A stretch of DNA of 24,263 bases, taken from positions 1 through 24,263 of the forward strand of contig JAQGAU010000755.1 of the NCBI GenBank assembly GCA_034698045.1, written 5' to 3'. Source of the stretch: Paramacrobiotus richtersi (lineage: Eukaryota; Tardigrada; Eutardigrada; Parachela; Macrobiotidae). The stretch's first letter is position 1, and each line of letters opens with the position of its first letter. The position numbers and the translations under genes were made by a program. Positions 1-8,424 of the stretch are shown one piece after another. Under the pieces are notes generated by a model, which was given only the letters and a program-made list of their open reading frames with translations, had not been told where the DNA came from and made no database searches.

Positions 1-194
1 CGGGTTTCTAAACAACCTTTGTGTTGTAAAAATGTAGCCTGGTGGTTTGTCTACAAAAAAGCGTTTCAACTATGACAGTCGCATCCCAGGGGCGGGAGCT
101 ATGGAGCCTCGCGTATAGGGACAAAAAATTAGCGTCACCCGTTAGATTGTAGAATATACCAAGTTTTCGCTGTTGCTTAAACAGGACGATTATT
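1..194. other. Unassigned flank
   Basis: I see no gene, RNA or recognisable Notch homology here. The short open frames lack any family signal. The sequence just after this (from about 195) begins to match the intron upstream of the second ankyrin exon, so the left boundary of the duplicated material lies near here. Confidence 0.4.
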
Positions 195-1275
195 AGGCGA
201 TTGAAATAACTGTTTACCAACAGAGTACAATATCACCCATGTTTTAGATATGATAGACGAGCTCCTCAAGAATCAAAATTGAGCGCGTACCTATATCAGT
301 TCCGTTGATGAGCAGAAGCGCACGGCTTTAGCGCACGCCCCAAAGTGTATTATCACAAGAAACGATGATCAGGTTGTTGTCGGGAGGGTTTTTGATATAC
401 TGCCTTGTGTCTTACCAATTGTTTCTGTTTTTGTGATGCATAGAAAAATGAGACAAATGTTGTTTCTCAACAATTCCTAGCGTGGACTTTGACCGATGTG
501 GTAAAGGTCATTGGTTTACGCACGGAAACAATATGTTTCATATAAGAAGAGCATCGCATCGATATACCGTCTCAAAGATCCAATGCCGCATGACCTAAAT
601 ACGTACTCAATAGGCAGTACTAGAATGATCAGGTAGTCGTAGTACGGTGGCACAGTGTTTTGGAGAATACAGTGAAAACAAGTCTTCAAGTTTAAAAATC
701 TGGTTGCTGCGCTTTCTTCGATCGTATTTTTCTTGTATGAAGACGAAAAGGATGATTGCATGCTGTGTATTGCCCGTGTCCGCTAGTGAAACTGACAGTG
801 AAGTGGAGACAGTACAGTATAGCTGGAGCAGACCTTCTTCGTTTCGATCGATTAATAGCTTCTAAGCACTGCTTGTCAGGTATCGTGGATCGTCTATAAG
901 TTACAGGGTTTTTATAGGGTTTTCCCGAAATTTCAGTTGGTTTCTTCAAATTAAGCTTACTTTTCGTGTACACAGAAGTGTGCTCACAGTCACAGCCAGC
1001 CATGCGAACAATAATTTGTCTATGTGATGAAACGTAGACTAATGGCTTGTAATCCACGCTATGTAACCTCCGTGCATCGCACGAGCTGTAGTAATGCATG
1101 GGCATAACAGGAATGCAGACTAGAATTGAGAATTTGATTTTTTGTCATCATTTCAGATTCTGCGGATACTTCTAACGGAAAAGAAAGGTTTTGAATGAAG
1201 TATTTTTAATATAAAAGCGCATGACCCTGGCGAGATCTGGTTTTTGGCGGCTCGAATTCCGTAATGTATAATGTG
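195..1275 (+). pseudogene. Notch pseudogene copy E (inverted): ankyrin stub and 3' introns
   Basis: This is a plus-sense fragment of the Notch 3' end. In order it holds the end of the ANK1-ANK2 intron (TTTACCAACAGA), a stub of the second ankyrin exon (about 248-337), the intron after that exon (about 338-840), then the intron between the C-terminal and last exons (about 960-1275). The sequence at 340-560 aligns closely with the reverse complement of 17340-17530. The sequence at 960-1275 aligns with the reverse complements of 11330-11600 (copy A) and 15850-16030 (intact gene). The 424-base C-terminal exon is missing between the two introns. No long reading frame survives, so this is a pseudogene. 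Being inverted relative to the intact gene, any transcript from the intact gene's strand would be antisense to it. Confidence 0.8.
248..337 (+). pseudogene. Copy E: stub of second ankyrin exon
   Basis: The stub follows an intact TTTTAG acceptor. It starts like the intact exon (D-M-L-D-E-L-L-K becoming D-M-I-D-E-L-L-K) and retains the segment reading [10 protein letters not shown]. About 260 bases are then deleted, so it joins directly to sequence just past the exon's 3' end (CCCCAAAGTGTATT). A frameshift lies near AAGAATCAAAATTGAGC. It cannot encode a complete ankyrin repeat. Confidence 0.75.
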
Positions 1276-1410
1276 CGACCGTCATCGACAGTTTTAACAA
1301 AACGGATAGTGTCCAACATCTAAAATTAATGCAAATTTCACTACTTCAATTTTAAATTCGTCCAGTGGTTTCACAAAAACGCCACTGACTGGTGAGGGAA
1401 AATTGTTCGT
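1276..1410. other. Junction between inverted copies E and D
   Basis: The sequence passes from intron remnant of copy E to exon remnant of copy D. I recognise nothing in it. The two copies are head-to-tail on the plus strand: the 3' end of E is followed by LNR sequence of D. Confidence 0.4.
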
Positions 1411-1512
1411 TTTGCTAGACGGACTTGCAGTGACCTTTCCCAATCAGTGGTTCCCAAATTCGTCGGCCTGAGACTGAGTGGGGCTGCTTAACTCAGAAAT
1501 GGACGGTGCGAT
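1411..1512 (+). pseudogene. Copy D: 3' part of EGF11/LNR1 exon
   Basis: It matches the end of the intact exon 20655-20875: the GACGGAxTTGCAGTGACCTTT block, the CCCAAATTCGTC block and the final GGACGGTGCGAT. The donor after GAT reads GC (GATGCGAG) where the intact gene has GTAAG, so it could not splice normally. Small indels break the frame. Confidence 0.75.
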
Positions 1513-1874
1513 GCGAGTTCAAATTATTGATTGGTTCAAAATAGCCGTGCGAGTAATTTCCATTTTTTGAATGGATGAGGTAATTTTTTTGTAATTGTTG
1601 CGTGCTAGGCTTAAACGTACTACACCCTGCAACAGTTTTGCAACGACTGTATGCATCCTCAATCAGATGTTTTGTTATGAAATTATCGAAAACCGTAGTG
1701 TAAAGGCTTCATTGCTTCAGCTCCATCGTTAATTTCGGGAATATGAACTAGCTGCATACTCGAATACATATACAGAAGTGATATTTAATTCCTGTTATAG
1801 AATCACCTGTTCGGTATAAACTTTTGCTTCGAATCAGTGTTGACGCCCGAATCAATTTTCGCAATTTAATGTTT

Positions 1875-2467
1875 TTGTGTACAACCAACTGGGCAACCGT
1901 AAATGCATCTCCGACTGCATCCCCAACGCGGCCGCCATTTTGGCCGCGTCGAAACAACGCGGTGATCGCAGTCTAGGCCTAAGTTAATTCCAGTGCACTC
2001 AATCCTGTCCCAACCCGACAGACAAGTCGTCCTAGTTGGCCACATGGTGGTGACCACGTACAAGCAGCGCAAACGGGTCCGTGTGACCCCCTGACTTCCG
2101 GAGGATTTCGTCAAATTCAGCTCCGCAGCGGTACTCAGCGAGCACCTGACCCTGCCGAAGAACCAGAGCGATCTGAAGAAGAGTCCACAGCAGGGGTGGG
2201 TATGCGTCGACGGTCAATGCGTCCAGTGACGAGGAGCCAGTAGTCAAGCGGCGGAAAGTGGAGGACGGGCTGAATCGGCAGTGGGCGGTGACGCACGTTA
2301 AGGGGACCGGACTGAAGGGACGGAGTGAGGTTTACGAGCTACGCCCGCCCATGACGTACGGGAAAGACGGAGCAGTGGATGCCAAGCGGTCCGGATGGAT
2401 TGACATCCTGGATGCTGCATGGCGGCTATGCCGGGGAATGGGCTGGATAACGAGGGCGAGCACGTTG
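1875..2467 (+). pseudogene. Copy D: NODP/TM/RAM exon with membrane span deleted
   Basis: Homologous to intact exon 18864-19525 but about 70 bases shorter. It keeps the NODP start (C-I-S-D-C-I-P-N-A), the post-membrane T-T-Y-K-Q-R-K-R, the [12 protein letters not shown] segment and the end G-N-G-L-D-N-E. Most codons of the hydrophobic span are missing and the frame changes several times. The normal acceptor (TATAG) has decayed. The donor GTGAGT at 2468 is intact. Confidence 0.85.
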
Positions 2468-3104
2468 GTGAGTTTACGCAAATCGCCCATTGGTCAGTTT
2501 ACGCTTTGCAGTCCGTGATTGTATGTTATAATAAGTTAAACAGTTTGTCGTTTATTGTTGTTAACGATATCTTACTTTTCACAGTTTTCTGTGACACCGT
2601 AACGAAATTAGAACGTTTCTGGAAATTGTTATACTGTATTATGATTCCGAGCTTTCTCTTCGCTATGATATTCTGCGGTCAGCAGCTTGTCTCCATTTTT
2701 TATACTTTCATGCACTCATGCCATGTGAATATCGTAGTAAGCCGGCTTATAGTTGCTGATGCCCTTCTCTGGCTCGAACAGAAAAATGATTGATCTGGGT
2801 AATTAACATTTCCGACACATTGACTTGTTCATCATGCATATAAATACTAATTTCCAACTTTTTGTAAAATACTGTGGTTGCTGCGGTTTGCTGGTTCGTG
2901 AAGAAAGCCTTATGTTTTGCTGTACAACTAACGCAGGTTTGATGTCCACGATTCGTCGTAGTGAAGTGGCTTATGCTGATATATAAGGTCTCCTTACCCT
3001 TTGTCCAGCAGCAGACGAAAAAACAGACGAGCTAAATAACAAGAAGATCTGGCATCGAACTTAACCGAACGTTAACAGCCGGTGTAATTGCATCCTTTTT
3101 TCAG
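2468..3104 (+). other. Copy D: intron between TM and ANK1 exons
   Basis: Non-coding and AT-rich, with no gene. It is collinear with the reverse complement of the same intron in copy C (5560-6057). Two copies of the recurring intron motif occur on the minus strand, at 2731-2749 and 2956-2972. The open frame that reads from the exon into this intron (2419-2793) is hydrophobic but is simply intron read-through. Confidence 0.7.
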
Positions 3105-3318
3105 GAGAAGACCTGGGGCCTCCCTCAAGCTGAACATTATACCTGATCTCTGGTTCCAATGCGCCGATATTGATGCCCAAAGTGAACGCGACGGTGATCC
3201 ACATAAAAATCCACATATATATGCAAGCGGCACGATACGCCCGTGCGGATGTGGCACGACGGCTGTTTGAATGTCAAGGAGAACGCTGGACATACACCGT
3301 TTCTGACCGCAGTGGGCC
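3105..3318 (+). pseudogene. Copy D: ANK1 exon fragment
   Basis: It begins after an intact TTTTTTCAG acceptor and matches the start of intact exon 18102-18425 (G-E-D, then Q-S-E-R-D-G). Internal deletions remove most of the two following ankyrin repeats. It ends near a segment equivalent to [11 protein letters not shown]. No complete repeat remains. Confidence 0.8.
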
Positions 3319-3699
3319 CCAGGGCCAAAAATCTGTGCTTACGTAACACAAAAGTGTGCTCACGTAAACAGGAAAATGTGCTCAGAAAACGGCAGTACTC
3401 CCCCCTTTGCTGTGGTTAAAACAAAGAAGCACTGACATTTTTCGCACGAAATTTAGGACAGGGTAATAACACTCGGCTTTATTCGATATTTCTACAGTTT
3501 TAAAGCGCAATCGGCGGTTGGCTTCGCGCTTCGCACGAACCGGCGAACTACTCCATCGTTAAAAAAATGAAACCATACCCCTCTTGTAGGTAGACCAGAG
3601 CAATAAGTGAGAACTATTAAGGCCACTGGACGTAATGTTAGCAGCAGTTTTGGTGGTTTCCTAGATTCAAGTGTTACTTTCAGCTCGCTCATTTATCGC
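3319..3699. other. Unassigned insert within copy D
   Basis: This stretch separates the ANK1 fragment from the ANK2-to-C-terminal intron. The short string GTGTGCTCA near 3354 also occurs near 977 (and as its complement near 11571), which suggests a scrap of the last Notch intron. The rest matches nothing I can identify, and the ANK1-ANK2 intron and ANK2 exon expected here are absent. Confidence 0.4.
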
Positions 3700-4213
3700 T
3701 TATCTGGGTATGCGAATCCGATATAGAAATGATTGTTGCGTTACAAGTAACGCGTTCCAACATGAAACTTGTATGTGTACGTATATGAGACAAAAAGTTT
3801 CTCTCAGAAATTCGTACAGTGGATCGACTGTGACCGATGTGACAAAGGTCACCGGCTGGCGCAGGAAAAACATTACCGCATCGAATAGCGGATCGAATGC
3901 CGCATGTTACCTTATATAATTACTTACGTTTAATTTGTCAGACCTCTGTCGGTTGAAATTCTTTGTCAGTTATGAAGTAAAACGGAACTTTAATACTTAC
4001 CCAGTAGATGGTACTATAATCAGGAGCTAGTCATAGTACAGCGGTTTGCATGGCATGGTATTTTGAATTTTTATTGAACACAAAAACATTAGAAATGTGG
4101 TTGCTCAGTTTTCACTGATCTTTTCCCCCTTGCAGTGAAATGAAAAAAGCATGATTCTATAATTTTTATTGCCACTGGCCTCTAGTGAAACCAACAATTA
4201 ATTCACTTCACAG
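3700..4213 (+). other. Copy D: intron before C-terminal exon
   Basis: It aligns with the reverse complement of 4533-4895 in copy C, with 12092-12560 in copy A, and more weakly with 16954-17400 in the intact gene. Shared blocks include the GTGACAAAGGTCA region, the CATCGAATAGCGGATCGAATGC region and the TGCAGTGAAATG region. A motif copy lies at 4031-4045 on the minus strand. A small palindrome, GCGTTACAAGTAACGC, lies at 3738-3753. Confidence 0.7.
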
Positions 4214-4283
4214 AATTTATGAACGAATCTCTTTGGCTTCACCATCACAGTAACCACTATCAAGGTCAGCGAGTAAAGAAACA
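4214..4283 (+). pseudogene. Copy D: C-terminal exon stub fused to EGF7
   Basis: After a CACAG acceptor it reads like the start of the C-terminal exon (N-F-x-x-x-L-F-G-F). At about 4252 it passes into EGF7 sequence (ATCAAGGTCAxCGAGTAAAG, equivalent to the E-L-N-E-C-R segment of the intact exon). The same chimeric join occurs in copy C near 4488, so the fusion predates the inversion. Confidence 0.8.
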
Positions 4284-4285
4284 AT

Positions 4286-4486
4286 CCCATGAATTGGTCG
4301 CAGTTGGTTTTCGTGATCTGGCAGTCTGTCCCGTCGAAGCCAAACGGACACGTGTACTGAAAAAAATCGTATAGAATTTAATTTGATAAAAAAAACTCTA
4401 CTTACCGTATTACTATTAACCAAATCTCGACAAACCCCTCAGTTGCATGATCATGCAAGGATTGTTCCTTTACTCGTTGACCTTGA
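4286..4486 (-). pseudogene. EGF7 and EGF8 remnants at centre of the palindrome
   Basis: The EGF7 remnant is 4406-4486 and the EGF8 remnant 4286-4356, separated by a short intron. They match intact exons 22245-22342 and 22055-22181. EGF8 keeps the C-P-F-G-F-D-G coding block; EGF7 keeps its ending (I-N) and a GTAAGT donor. A perfect 16-base palindrome at 4443-4458 interrupts EGF7. These pieces lie downstream of a C-terminal exon stub, the reverse of normal gene order, which shows rearrangement. Confidence 0.78.
4443..4458. repeat. Perfect 16-base palindrome
   Basis: TTGCATGATCATGCAA reads identically on both strands. It sits in the EGF7 remnant at the inner edge of the inverted duplication. 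The intact exon has no such palindrome at the matching place (near 22280-22300). Confidence 0.85.
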
Positions 4487-4489
4487 TAA

Positions 4490-4532
4490 TGGTTAATGTG
4501 TCGGCGAAGCCAAAGAGATTCGTTTGGAAATT
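4490..4532 (-). pseudogene. Copy C: stub of C-terminal exon
   Basis: It follows a CACAG acceptor and encodes the first dozen or so codons of the C-terminal exon (N-F-x-x-x-L-F-G-F-A). It then joins EGF7 sequence at about 4488. The rest of the 424-base exon is absent. Confidence 0.8.
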
Positions 4533-4895
4533 CTGTGAAGTGAATTAATTGTTGATTTCACATGAGGCCAGTGGCAATAAAAAGCATAAAATCATGCTTT
4601 TTTCATTTCACTGCAAGGGGAAAAAAAGATCAGTGAAAACTGAGCAAACAGATTTTTAATGTTTATTTGTCAAATAAAATGAACATGCCACGCAAGCCGC
4701 TGTACTACGGTTAACTGATGATTACAATACCGTCCACTGGATAAGTATGGAAGTTCTGTTTATTTCATGACTGACAAAGAATTTCAACCGATAAAGGTAA
4801 GTGTTTAGAATTTTATATAACGTAACACGCAGCATTCGATCCGCTATTCGATGCGATAATGTTTTCCCTGCGCAAGCAGATGACCTTTGCAGAGA

Positions 4896-4963
4896 TGTGC
4901 GTTTCTGCTCATCAGCGGAATTGATGTCGATATGCTCGATCTTGAGGAGCTCTTCCAGCACAT
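4896..4963 (-). pseudogene. Copy C: stub of second ankyrin exon
   Basis: It starts after a TTTTAG acceptor with the [19 protein letters not shown] block, almost identical to the intact exon. It is then truncated: at about 4896 the sequence jumps into the following intron (GACCTTTGC), deleting about 280 exon bases. Confidence 0.82.
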
Positions 4964-5241
4964 CTAAAAGATAGCTTGATATAGTATTTCTGTTGGTAAA
5001 GTTATTTGTATCACCTAATATTAATCTTATTATTCAACCAAAGCTAAACTTTTGGAGGACACAAGTACCTAGTCACAGCCATTGCACTACGATCTTCTGT
5101 CGCTCCAAAACGTCGTAAAATGACAAGTTTTGGTAGTTGCCTTAACTTCCAAATTTCACTCTTTCGGTATAAAATGCTTTGTACCAAACTTTGTTACTGT
5201 AACTTTTTTTAAATAAGCGACGCTCAGTTTATTGTGATTAC

Positions 5242-5559
5242 CATTGCTTTCCAGACGAACATTAATAATCAGTGCCGTCATCCGAACTGGCCGCCCAATC
5301 AGTCTTCTTGTGTTGTCGCAAAACAGCAAAGCTGCTCATGGAATCTGCTGTAACTGCGATCAAAAGCGGTGTACGTCCAGCGCTATCCTTGACATCCCGA
5401 CAGCAGTCGGGCCACATCCGCACGGGCGTATCGTGGCGTTTGCATATATGTGGAGCACCGTTTCACCGTCGCGTTCACTTTGGGCATCAACATCTTAATT
5501 TATATCGGCGCCTTGGAACATGAGGTCAGGCATAATGTTCAGCGTGACAATGTCTTCTC
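5242..5559 (-). pseudogene. Copy C: ANK1 exon, splice sites kept, frame broken
   Basis: Homologous to intact exon 18102-18425 (318 against 324 bases). Both the acceptor (TTTTTTCAG) and the donor (GTAATC) look usable. The frame opens G-E-D, then D-L-M-F-Q-G-A-D-I-N, but an in-frame TAA follows near 5495, where a few extra bases were inserted. Further indels follow. It would terminate any spliced product early. Confidence 0.85.
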
Positions 5560-6057
5560 CTGAAAAAAGATTACAACTACACAGGCTACTAACGTTCGGT
5601 TGATTTCGATGCCAGATGTTCTTGTCGTCTTTTTTTTGTCTTTTGCTGGACAAAGCATCAGGAGATGAAATCAGCATAAGCCACTTCACCACGATACATC
5701 ATGCCTCAAACCAGCGTTAGTTGTACAGTAAAAGATAAGACTTTCTTTACGAACTAGCAAACCACAGTATTTTACAAAAAGTTGGAAATTAGCATTTCTA
5801 TACATGATGAACAAGTTAATGTGCCTTAATGTTAATTCCCCATTGTCAATCATTTATCTAGTCGGGCCAGACAAGCCACTCAACAACTATAATCCGTCTT
5901 ACTACGATATATTCACGCGGCATAAGCGCACGAAAGTGTAAAAAATGCAGACAAGCTGCTGACCGCAGAATTTCATGGAGAAGAGAAAGCTCGAAATCAT
6001 AATGTAACAATTTCCAAAAAACGTTCTCATTTCGTTACGGACCCTTTGATGCGCGTC
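5560..6057 (-). other. Copy C: intron between TM and ANK1 exons
   Basis: Non-coding. It is collinear with the reverse complement of 2580-3104 in copy D and forms one of the best-preserved parts of the inverted repeat. Motif copies on the plus strand are at 5678-5695 and 5894-5908 (partial). Confidence 0.75.
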
Positions 6058-6363
6058 CACGACACGTCCTCCCCGCACTGTATGGGTGGGGTCAGTGCGT
6101 ACGCATCACTCCGTCCCGTACGTTCGGCCAAGTGCGTGTGGCCAAGTGAGTGCGTTCGGCCAACTGCCGATTCTGTCCATCTTCGGCTTGCCGCCGTTCC
6201 ACCACCGGCTCATCGTCGCAGTACGAATTGACCGTCGACGCACTCCACCCCTGCTGTGGACTCTTCTTCAGATCGCTCTGGTTCTTCGGGAGGGTCATGT
6301 GTTTGTTGGGTACCGGCGTACCGCCGTGGAGTTGGATTTGACGAAATCCTCCAGGAACCCGGA
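6058..6363 (-). pseudogene. Copy C: RAM part of TM/RAM exon
   Basis: It retains the coding for [17 protein letters not shown], the [13 protein letters not shown] block and the Q-x-A-E-D-G-x-N-R-Q block of the intact gene. The upstream NODP and membrane-span codons and the downstream first ankyrin codons are missing. Around 6116-6165 a short local duplication of a TTCGGCCAA-containing unit is inserted and shifts the frame. Confidence 0.85.
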
Positions 6364-6384
6364 CTCGTATTAAAAACTGTATTG

Positions 6385-6640
6385 AAGTATGCGCAACAGA
6401 GCTTTATTTCCGAACATGTATAATTTTAACAATATTCGGTGAAATAGCACGTTGCTTGTATTCGAACAGTCAAGCCCAGTCAACCATGCCGTTACATTAC
6501 GGTTTTCGGTAATTTCAAAAACACATCTCACCGTATTCACATCGACGGGCAAAGAAAACGTTGCTTGGTGTATGTTTCCAAACATCAACAGCGATACAAA
6601 AACATAAAAGTCATACACATTATAGATTTTCGGGTTTTGA
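6385..6640 (-). other. Copy C: remnant of NOD-TM intron
   Basis: It aligns with the same intron in copy A (14760-14900) and copy D (1620-1870, inverted), sharing GTATTCGAACAGT and the motif at 6487-6503. No coding content. Confidence 0.6.
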
Positions 6641-6656
6641 CGACGGCAATTAAGAA

Positions 6657-6803
6657 TTTATGATGCCTTCAACCGACATTGCAGGATCTTTTTCGCAGTC
6701 CAGTCTATCGTTAATCGCTGTCGTCATCGGTGTTACAGGCTAACAGCCCTCATCGAACCGTCCGTGACCGTATTTATTTTAGCAGTAGGCGTCCCACACC
6801 TGA
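6657..6803 (-). pseudogene. Copy C: LNR3 without NOD
   Basis: It matches the first part of intact exon 19941-20264 (LNR3: C-S-K-x-Y-G-x-G, D-E-G-C, the D-x-D-C-x-K-D-P end). The acceptor reads CAA where the intact gene has CAG. The NOD part of the exon is deleted at about 6657. Confidence 0.78.
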
Positions 6804-7148
6804 TTGCAAAGGTATCAATTGGTTGAGAACTCTTTCCGGTTCACCCAAACATTTCTCATTATTTCGGATCATTTTTGTGCGATTTGTACGAGTGATTCAA
6901 ACTATTTCTAAGATAAAATCTGCCGAATCTCATTTGTGCATTTTCACTAGTGCTCAGACATGATTAGCGTCAAGATTATTTTTACGTGCACGGCTGATTC
7001 GTCAAATGTCGCGAATTTCTTTGGTTTTCTCAGCACTATCTTTTCTAAGCGTTCTAAATTTTTCCGGAAGGTTCTTTTAATCTCGTCTGTTTAAGGTTTG
7101 GCACAAGATATATATACAGCCTGAAAGATTAATTATATTCACACTTAC
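6804..7148. other. Copy C: expanded intron between LNR2 and LNR3
   Basis: The intact gene has a 78-base intron here; copy C has about 345 bases. I see no gene or recognisable element in the extra sequence. Confidence 0.4.
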
Positions 7149-7346
7149 TCGCGAACGCCGAGCGGTGGCATTCGAAACCGTCAAACATACACTCCGGAAT
7201 AATTATACCATAATTTCCAACACATCGTCCATTTGCGAAATAACTCCAACATGGTGCACAAGTATTCTGAGTGCAATTCAGCCAAAGATTCATTCGTACT
7301 GAGCACGCCTGCCCGTCGTGTTCGCAGTCAATTTTGCTGCATTGCA
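7149..7346 (-). pseudogene. Copy C: LNR2 exon
   Basis: 198 bases against 197 in the intact exon 20343-20539. It retains [29 protein letters not shown]. The donor GTAAGT is intact. An in-frame stop near the start and an extra base make it non-functional. Confidence 0.82.
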
Positions 7347-7469
7347 CTTACATAACAAGAGGAGTAAGGAGCATTCATCCAGAAAATGAAACATTTAGAA
7401 CTATCAAACTCAGATGTATTATGTATACCACTCATAACAAGGAAGCCTACTGAATAACGCATCTTATGC

Positions 7470-7698
7470 ATTGCATTGTATCGTCTATTTTTAGCTTTAG
7501 CAGCACAATCCGCTCTTGGGCAGACGAACTGGGGAACAACCGGTCGGAAAAGGTCACTGCAAGTCCATCCAGCGTATCCTTCCGCACACTGCAGCGGAGC
7601 TCTTCCGGTTGATGTGGATTGCAATCAGGCACTGTCCGTTGTTTCGACAGGGATCGATCCGGTCGACATGCGGACCTCTGTTCTGACTCAAAGTTCAC
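7470..7698 (-). pseudogene. Copy C: EGF11/LNR1 exon
   Basis: Homologous to intact exon 20655-20875. The reading frame is split: one frame holds C-R-P-D-R and a P-E-E-L-R-C-S segment, another the [31 protein letters not shown] block. The exon's donor end has decayed. It directly abuts a truncated EGF9 exon at about 7700-7718. Confidence 0.84.
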
Positions 7699-7717
7699 AA
7701 GCCTGTAAATATTTCCA

Positions 7718-7804
7718 TGTTATTCACACTGTCAATATGCAGGTGCCGTGGATACAGGAGTGGCACAATCGTAATGTTCTGATCACAGTATTCGCCTTGA
7801 TACC
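7718..7804 (-). pseudogene. Copy C: start of EGF9 exon
   Basis: It follows an intact TTCAG acceptor and corresponds to the first 85 or so bases of intact exon 21352-21585 (G-x-Q-G-E-Y-C, then C-I-H-G-T-C). EGF10 and the intervening intron are deleted. Confidence 0.8.
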
Positions 7805-7806
7805 CT

Positions 7807-8110
7807 GAAGACAAAGTTAGGTGTTTCAGATTTATTTATTGGAATCTTGTTGGTGAAAACTAACCATTAAAACTAGACTATTTGCAAACATACTTCGTGG
7901 TCACGTGACATATGCGATTGCAATGACATTGAAAAAACGTAGTATAGTGGCTCATGAGTTTTGCTTCGACAATCGGAACATAAATGAAACCAGTTACATA
8001 TATATGCCAATTGTGAAAACGAGGTTATGTACTTCACTGTTATACTTTTTTTTATCATTTAACGCGAACCGTGAATAAACTATGCAACTGATATAAAAAC
8101 GGGTGTAAAA
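7807..8110 (-). other. Copy C: remnant of EGF8-EGF9 intron
   Basis: It aligns with intact intron 21586-22054: shared AAACTAGACTAT, the motif at 7937-7952, TTGTGAAAACG and TGTACTT blocks in the same order. Confidence 0.7.
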
Positions 8111-8112
8111 CT

Positions 8113-8150
8113 AAGAAACAAAGCCATAGAATCGTATGGCTCTGTTTCTT
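8113..8150. repeat. Short hairpin, 16-base arms
   Basis: AAGAAACAAAGCCATA at 8113-8128 pairs with TATGGCTCTGTTTCTT at 8135-8150 (15 of 16 positions), leaving a 6-base loop. It lies at the left edge of the intron remnant of copy C. The arms are too short for a typical animal microRNA precursor. It may be a transposon scrap or a small inverted duplication. Confidence 0.7.
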
Positions 8151-8424
8151 ATTTTTAGACCCATTTTTAAAGGTTTTTATCGCGGAGTTTGTAATACTGC
8201 GATTGTTGTTCGAAGCCTACAGGCCATCGTTTTTTTTCGTACACGTTAGGACATGCACTCAGTCGTGGACTATGTTTGACGCGAATGTCGTAGAGCGCTG
8301 GTTAATAAGGTTGTGCGTACAGTAACCTTCACCGATAGTCAGCAATATTTGTGAAATATAATGCAGAATTTGAATTCCTTCATTTTTGTCAGATTTCTGG
8401 ATTCCAGATAATAACCCAACTTAC
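8151..8424. other. Repeated spacer between copies B and C
   Basis: The sequence at 8250-8400 is repeated at about 14970-15115 (shared CGCGAATGTCGTAGAGC, GTCAGCAATA, GAAATATAATG). No coding content. The repeat suggests a common duplication boundary or shared flanking element of copies A and B/C. Confidence 0.6.

Larger units (their letters stand above)
1411..4283 (+). pseudogene. Notch pseudogene copy D (inverted): LNR1 to C-terminal start
   Basis: A plus-sense degraded Notch copy. Its pieces in order are: end of the EGF11/LNR1 exon (1411-1512), intron before the TM exon (about 1620-1874), NODP/TM/RAM exon (1875-2467), intron (2468-3104), ANK1 exon fragment (3105-3318), an unassigned stretch, the ANK2-to-C-terminal intron (about 3700-4213), and the first 40 or so bases of the C-terminal exon (from 4214) fused to EGF7 sequence. 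LNR2, LNR3, NOD, most of ANK1, all of ANK2 and nearly all of the tail are gone. The intron at 2590-3050 matches the reverse complement of 5600-6020 in copy C at roughly 85 percent by eye. D is therefore the mirror arm of copy C. Confidence 0.85.
1620..6640. repeat. Large imperfect inverted repeat (copies D and C)
   Basis: The plus-sense arm at about 1620-4283 mirrors the minus-sense arm at about 4450-6640. Matching anchors: 4214 with 4532 (C-terminal stub), 3105 with 5559 (ANK1 acceptor), 2956 with 5695 (motif), 2119 with 6363 (RAM). Each arm has its own deletions. The central spacer of about 165 bases holds EGF7/EGF8 scraps. The arms meet 3' end to 3' end. Confidence 0.85.
4286..8110 (-). 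pseudogene. Notch pseudogene copy C: EGF to C-terminal start
   Basis: A minus-sense degraded copy, same orientation as the intact gene. Reading along the gene: EGF8-EGF9 intron (8110-7807), part of EGF9 (7804-7718), EGF11/LNR1 exon (7698-7470), LNR2 exon (7346-7149), LNR3 (6803-6657), NOD-TM intron (about 6640-6385), RAM part of the TM exon (6363-6058), intron, ANK1 exon (5559-5242), intron, ANK2 stub (4963-4896), intron, C-terminal stub (4532-4490), then EGF7 and EGF8 pieces (4486-4286). NOD, NODP, the membrane span, most of ANK2 and nearly all of the tail are deleted, and several splice sites are lost. It cannot encode a receptor. Confidence 0.88.

Noticed and set aside
2419-2793. A 124-residue hydrophobic open frame on the plus strand that looks like a small membrane protein
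   Set aside because: Its first part is the end of the copy D RAM exon and the rest is intron sequence that is homologous to, but not open in, copies A and C.
3738-3753. GCGTTACAAGTAACGC palindrome as an operator or binding site
   Set aside because: Seven-base arms in a decayed intron are near what chance gives over 24 kb, and nothing nearby supports a role.
6116-6165. A short tandem duplication (TTCGGCCAA unit) in the copy C RAM exon as a regulatory repeat
   Set aside because: It is two or three units in a decayed exon and is best explained by replication slippage.
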